From positions 1-9,953 of the forward strand of contig CAMPJF010000029.1 in NCBI GenBank assembly GCA_946886725.1: a stretch of 9,953 nt of DNA, read 5' to 3'. Shown here one piece after another: positions 6,807-9,953 of the stretch (position 1 is the first letter of the stretch; every line of letters starts with the position of its first letter). The notes under the pieces were generated by a model. That model searched no databases, was not told the DNA's origin, and worked only from the letters and a program-made list of their open reading frames with translations. Both the position numbers and the translations under genes were made by a program. Source of the DNA: an uncultured Candidatus Saccharibacteria bacterium (GTDB lineage: Bacteria > Patescibacteria > Saccharimonadia > Saccharimonadales > UBA6022).

Positions 6807-8696
6807 ATGCATAAAAAATACGGATTTACAATTATAGAACTACTGGTGGTTATTGTCGTCATTGGCATAATCGGAACTGTCGTCACTCTGTCATACACGA
6901 ATATACAAAAACAATCCCGAGACAGTCGAAAGTTAGCGAGCGCAACTAGTATTGCCGAGAGCCTTGAGCGATACTTTGAATTGAACGGTGAATATCCAAC
7001 GGTTGCAGCGGTCACTAACCCTAACGCGGCAGTCGTCAAGCAGACGCTCAGTGTCGCAACGATCAACAGTCTCCTTAGCCCGAACGCACCAGCGGGATCA
7101 AATACGAACGCATGGAGGACTGGCACAACTACGGTATCTAATCCGCTAACGTACAGCCCTAATACTGATACGTCGAGCAACTGCCTAACTGGATCGACAG
7201 TCACCGACGCCTGTGCTGATTACAAACTACAGTACTACAAGGAAGAGACCGATACCGTCGAAACGATTTATAGCCGCAATAGGGCAATCGCAGCGACGAC
7301 GCCGACCCCACCGCCAGCGCCAACCGTCACCCCTCCATCGACACCGACTATTACTGCCGCTTTGAGTGGAAGCAATGCGGTCGGCACGCGATCTGACGCA
7401 ACGTGCCCCGTTGGCACATCGACCCAATACGCATTCCGATCACGAACAAATGATGGTACATGGTCAAGCTACTCGGCATGGAGCGCCTCCACCAACTCCA
7501 CAAGCCTTGCGGCCGCACAGGGAAGCAAATACGGATTCCAGGTAAAGGCAAAATGTCTTGAAGGCGATTATTCAAGCGTTGAAGTCGCCAGTACAGAAGC
7601 GACCTACATCCGACCTATCAGCACTCCAGCCGCTCCGGGTGTTTATATAACTGCATCATTCCGGCCGAACTATAATGGCGGGTTGTGTATGGATGCTGCG
7701 GGCGCTGGTAATACAAATGGCACCGTCGTTCAGGTGTATAACTGTAACGGAACAGCCGCACAAGACTGGGCGTATAACAGCAACGACCGAACGATTCGTC
7801 CGACATACAATATGAACTTGTGCGTCACTAACCAGGGCACGGGCATGCAATTAGTACTATGGACTTGTGACGGGCATGTCGCTCGGCAATGGAACTCTGA
7901 TACGCGAGGATACTTCGTATCTAATTCTAATGGCGCCTGTATGGATGCCGAAAACTGGGGCGGTAGCGGCTCACGAATCAATGCGCAGGGCTGCAATAAC
8001 GCAACGGCGCAAATCTGGAATCCAAGCGACTCGCAGACGGCATGGGATTGGGCAGACGCCTCGTGTCCTGCCGGAACGACAGTTGAATATCGCGTCAATC
8101 ATCAGATGACGAACGTCGCCGACTCTGGCTGGATAGGGAATGGCACGACATCTCGCCTCGTGCGCACTACCACACCACAAGGCTACACCTACACCACACA
8201 AGTCGGAACGCGATGCTACACATCATTCACCTCGAGCGCATGGAGCGGCAACGGTGCATCCAGCGTCAATAAAGCCGTACTTCGACCAGGTAACGCCTAT
8301 GGCTGGACATTTGGTGTCTGGGGTGACCGAAGAGGTTGGGGCTGGTCTTGGGCATCTCCAGCATGTGGCGCAGGTACAAACAAGACATACATCGAAGAAA
8401 GCTGGATGGGTGTCAATAATAACAGTGGTGGATCGATTGAATACTGGCTTTCTCCGCGCACACCAAACGGTCCAGGTAATGTCTGGTGGTACACCGCCAA
8501 CTCGACAGGAGGCGCTGCCTATGTCTGGTACGGACCTGACGGTAATGACAGGGGTGATACGTGGGTAAGCCATCCGTCAGGACCTATCATGTACGGACTA
8601 GATGTTGTCGCTCGCACACAGTACCGTTGCCATAACCCGACAACTGGACGCGATGCGTATGGCGACTGGTCGCAAAGCGCATTCTATTACACCTAA
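6807..8696 (+). CDS. Lectin-bearing type IV prepilin-like protein (ricin-B/CBM13 domain)
   Basis: A 629-residue predicted pilin adhesin. The leader M-H-K-K-Y-G is cut before F7 (G|FTIIE), followed by a hydrophobic helix and a stalk nearly identical in layout to the first pilin (Cys126-Cys136 loop). Module A (about 168-276, C200/C250) is followed by a beta-trefoil lectin (about 278-407), then module B (C420/C470) and a Trp-rich module C (C520/C608, ending C-x-N-x-T-T-G-R). The lectin has three subdomains with QxW-type motifs Q319-D-W321, R360-Q-W362 and Q402-I-W404, spaced 41-42 residues. Each has its own Cys pair (294/313, 339/354, 378/396). Sugar-site Asp is present in the first (C-M-D296) and third (C-M-D380), but the second reads C-V-T341, so two binding sites are likely. 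It probably binds glycans on another cell or surface; the target is unknown. It sits upstream of its TPR-like partner at 8709. AGGGA (6801-6805) is too close to the ATG for normal use. Confidence 0.88.
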   Translation: MHKKYGFTIIELLVVIVVIGIIGTVVTLSYTNIQKQSRDSRKLASATSIAESLERYFELNGEYPTVAAVTNPNAAVVKQTLSVATINSLLSPNAPAGSNTNAWRTGTTTVSNPLTYSPNTDTSSNCLTGSTVTDACADYKLQYYKEETDTVETIYSRNRAIAATTPTPPPAPTVTPPSTPTITAALSGSNAVGTRSDATCPVGTSTQYAFRSRTNDGTWSSYSAWSASTNSTSLAAAQGSKYGFQVKAKCLEGDYSSVEVASTEATYIRPISTPAAPGVYITASFRPNYNGGLCMDAAGAGNTNGTVVQVYNCNGTAAQDWAYNSNDRTIRPTYNMNLCVTNQGTGMQLVLWTCDGHVARQWNSDTRGYFVSNSNGACMDAENWGGSGSRINAQGCNNATAQIWNPSDSQTAWDWADASCPAGTTVEYRVNHQMTNVADSGWIGNGTTSRLVRTTTPQGYTYTTQVGTRCYTSFTSSAWSGNGASSVNKAVLRPGNAYGWTFGVWGDRRGWGWSWASPACGAGTNKTYIEESWMGVNNNSGGSIEYWLSPRTPNGPGNVWWYTANSTGGAAYVWYGPDGNDRGDTWVSHPSGPIMYGLDVVARTQYRCHNPTTGRDAYGDWSQSAFYYT

Positions 8697-8708
8697 GGAA
8701 ATTACATC

Positions 8709-9107
8709 ATGGCTATATCATTATTCAACAAACCACTGTACAAAAAATTACTCATTGCTGCGACGTCAGTTCTTGTCGTAGCGGGCGCCGCTGGCGGCAC
8801 GATCCTGATCCTTAAGCAATACGCCCCCGTTAAAACAACAAACACTGACAGCAGTGAAGTTACACAAAGTACGACAGCTTCGCTTAAAAAGGCAGAAGAA
8901 CTATTTGCAAAAGGCGACTACGTAGCTGCCAAGTCGCAGTATCAAAATTTACTCGATACATATAAATCCCAAGACAATGAAAGCGCGGCGAAGGATATCG
9001 AAATGCAGATTAAAGTTATTGATGCTACTGCGCAAGCAGAAAAGGCCCCGCAAAATACCGACCGGACGAGGGTGGTCGCTGGCAGCGCCGCGAAGGAAGA
9101 AGAATAA
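8709..9107 (+). CDS. Small membrane-anchored TPR-like protein, partner of lectin pilin
   Basis: A 132-residue paralogue of the protein at 6259. Basic residues K12-K13 precede one transmembrane helix (14-35). A Thr/Ser-rich spacer leads to a TPR-like helix pair (about 58-107, containing AEELFAKGDYVAAKSQY) and a charged tail ending in EEE. It starts 12 nt after the lectin pilin stop. AAGGA at 8695-8699 overlaps that stop, and the 9-nt spacing to the ATG is acceptable. Outside the helix-pair core the two paralogues have diverged strongly, more than their pilins' stalks, which suggests each has adapted to its own pilin. The function is inferred from context only. Confidence 0.8.
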   Translation: MAISLFNKPLYKKLLIAATSVLVVAGAAGGTILILKQYAPVKTTNTDSSEVTQSTTASLKKAEELFAKGDYVAAKSQYQNLLDTYKSQDNESAAKDIEMQIKVIDATAQAEKAPQNTDRTRVVAGSAAKEEE

Positions 9108-9109
9108 TC

Positions 9110-9140
9110 TAAAACGAGCTAGTCTATCTAGCTCGTTTTA
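9110..9140. terminator. Bidirectional terminator between convergent genes
   Basis: A perfect 13-bp stem (TAAAACGAGCTAG, 9110-9122, with 9128-9140) closes a 5-nt loop. It ends in TTTTA on the plus strand and reads the same on the minus strand. It terminates the second pilin unit and the leftward gene at 9128-9616. The minus-strand stop codon TAG (9130-9128) lies inside the stem. Confidence 0.8.
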
Positions 9141-9616
9141 ATACGCCGATAGGCGAATTTGGCGGCGATGCGCCAGCCGTCACGCGCATCGCTGTCGTGC
9201 TGATAAATATGTCCGTCTCTTACCTCACTAACAAGTATCAAGGCAGGATTATATGGAGCGAGCGTTCGGTAGAAAATAATATCCGCATCACTGACATGAC
9301 CACGGCCGGGGAAGACGCTTTTGAACTTCTCGCGACCAATTCGGTCGAAGTAATCCGGCTGACCCTTTGGGGGGAAATACAGCTCCGCTTTTAATCCCAT
9401 TCGAACTGTTATTTTTTTTATGTCACTGAATAGCAGTTTTGAATGCCCTGACACGAAGACCATTAATTGTTTTTTCTTAGTTAAAAAAACAGTTGCTTTA
9501 GCGGTTCGACTTACTTCCACCTGCCTAACGATAACCTGACTGATATCGACGTCGACCCCAAATTGCTCCATTGCAATTCGTTCCAGGGCAAAATCATCAT
9601 ATATCTCATCAGTCAT
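9128..9616 (-). CDS. Conserved-looking protein of unknown function
   Basis: A 162-residue protein that I do not recognise. It is soluble, with no signal peptide or membrane segment. The first 30 residues are acidic and probably helical (MTDEIYDDFALERIAMEQFG). A central alternating strand/helix part follows (AKATVFLTKKKQLMVF, then DIKKITVRMGLKAELYF), then a basic stretch rich in Gly, Phe and Arg (DRIGREKFKSVFPGRGHV) and a C-terminal WRIAAKFAYRRIK. No Cys is present and no catalytic signature stands out. The basic segments would suit nucleic-acid contact, but that is a guess. It is transcribed toward the pilin unit and away from the helicase gene, whose promoter region it shares. The start is supported by a -10 box 10 nt upstream. 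Confidence 0.75.
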   Translation of the reverse strand: MTDEIYDDFALERIAMEQFGVDVDISQVIVRQVEVSRTAKATVFLTKKKQLMVFVSGHSKLLFSDIKKITVRMGLKAELYFPPKGQPDYFDRIGREKFKSVFPGRGHVSDADIIFYRTLAPYNPALILVSEVRDGHIYQHDSDARDGWRIAAKFAYRRIKTS

Positions 9617-9626
9617 AACTGCGTAT

Positions 9627-9632
9627 AGTATA
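9627..9632 (-). promoter_or_regulatory. -10 box of the leftward unknown gene
   Basis: TATACT on the minus strand (9632-9627) ends 10 nt before the ATG at 9616, the same spacing as in the first pilin unit. An overlapping TACTAT (9630-9625) is an alternative. No good -35 box is seen. Confidence 0.4.
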
Positions 9633-9709
9633 GCACTGTTTATTTAGTTTTGCGCTCGACGAGCCGTCACGATTATTGCTGTTTAAAGGATTTTCACCCT
9701 GAAACACGG

Positions 9710-9715
9710 TACAAT
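9710..9715 (+). promoter_or_regulatory. -10 box of the helicase gene
   Basis: TACAAT ends 7 nt before the ATG at 9723, again implying a leaderless or nearly leaderless mRNA. No convincing -35 box lies at 16-18 bp. The in-frame ATG at 9714 overlaps this box, so 9723 is preferred. Confidence 0.4.
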
Positions 9716-9722
9716 GGAAGTA

Positions 9723-9953
9723 ATGGATTTTACTACTCGCTACGCCAAACTGAATCGCGCACAAAAACTTGCAGTTGATACAATTGACGGCCCGGTCATG
9801 GTCGTCGCCGGCCCGGGAACAGGCAAGACCGAACTGCTCAGCATGCGCGCAGCAAATATCCTCAAAAGCACCGACACGCTACCGGAAAATATCCTCTGCT
9901 TAACTTTCACCGAAAGCGGTGCGAGCGCTATGCGTGAACGTATGGTTCAAATC
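9723..9953 (+). CDS. UvrD/PcrA-type superfamily 1 helicase, N-terminal part
   Basis: The first 77 residues of an ATP-dependent 3'-5' DNA helicase or a UvrD-like helicase-nuclease; the gene runs off the right edge. Visible are the Q motif (L10-N-R-A-Q14-K-L-A-V), the Walker A loop (A29-G-P-G-T-G-K35-T36-E) and motif Ia (T61-F-T, then MRERM from 70). Motif Ia reads TFTESGASAMRER where classical UvrD/PcrA has TFTNKAA, which hints at an AddA/RecB-like or divergent UvrD family member rather than classical UvrD. A possible nuclease domain would be beyond the window. The start at 9723 gives MDFTTRYAKLN; ATG 9714 would add three residues. The expected role is DNA repair or recombination. Confidence 0.85.
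   Translation, partial: MDFTTRYAKLNRAQKLAVDTIDGPVMVVAGPGTGKTELLSMRAANILKSTDTLPENILCLTFTESGASAMRERMVQI

Noticed and set aside
8140..8568. 142-codon plus-strand open frame inside the lectin pilin gene
   Set aside because: It overlaps a conserved, Cys-patterned part of the pilin in a different frame and has no start signals.
1..9953. CRISPR array, transposase, phage genes, tRNA or rRNA genes
   Set aside because: I found no regularly spaced direct repeats, no recombinase or transposase motifs, and no cloverleaf or rRNA-like sequence on either strand.

Overview
The window reads as a compact bacterial chromosome segment using the standard genetic code. It carries eight complete genes and the first 77 codons of a ninth. 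The combination of short intergenic gaps, diderm-style type IV prepilins with large beta-rich C-termini, a secreted multi-module deacetylase and almost leaderless promoters fits a Candidate Phyla Radiation (Saccharibacteria/TM7-like) genome. That placement is inference: there is no rRNA or other phylogenetic marker here.

Left part (1-2524): an AT-rich region holds a probable leftward promoter (67-95) and a near-consensus rightward sigma-70 promoter (155-183) framed by a 9-bp inverted repeat. The rightward promoter drives a secreted polysaccharide deacetylase (215-2428) built from three tandem carbohydrate-binding-like beta-sandwich modules and a C-terminal NodB catalytic domain. A hairpin follows at 2501-2524.

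Middle (2577-4740): two separately promoted genes for nucleic-acid-type enzymes, an endonuclease/exonuclease/phosphatase-superfamily protein (2613-3362) and a TRAM-domain RNA 5-methyluridine methyltransferase of the RlmD/TrmA family (3433-4740) that lacks the usual iron-sulfur cysteines.

Pilin region (4756-9107): a two-gene unit, prepilin plus small membrane-anchored TPR-like protein, occurs twice in tandem (4795-6687 and 6807-9107). Each copy has its own promoter with the same -10 region, GTATAwGCTTAT. The two prepilins share the same stalk and three disulfide-type beta modules in the same order. The second carries a ricin-B/CBM13 beta-trefoil lectin inserted between modules A and B. The likely picture is a surface filament with plain and lectin-armed pilins, each made with its own membrane partner. 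With the secreted deacetylase, these genes look like cell-surface or host-cell contact equipment.

Right part (9110-9953): a bidirectional terminator, a convergent gene of unknown function (9128-9616, minus strand), and the start of a UvrD-family superfamily 1 helicase that runs off the window. First genes of transcription units tend to have a -10 element only 6-10 nt before the ATG. Genes inside the pilin units have Shine-Dalgarno sites overlapping the previous stop codon.
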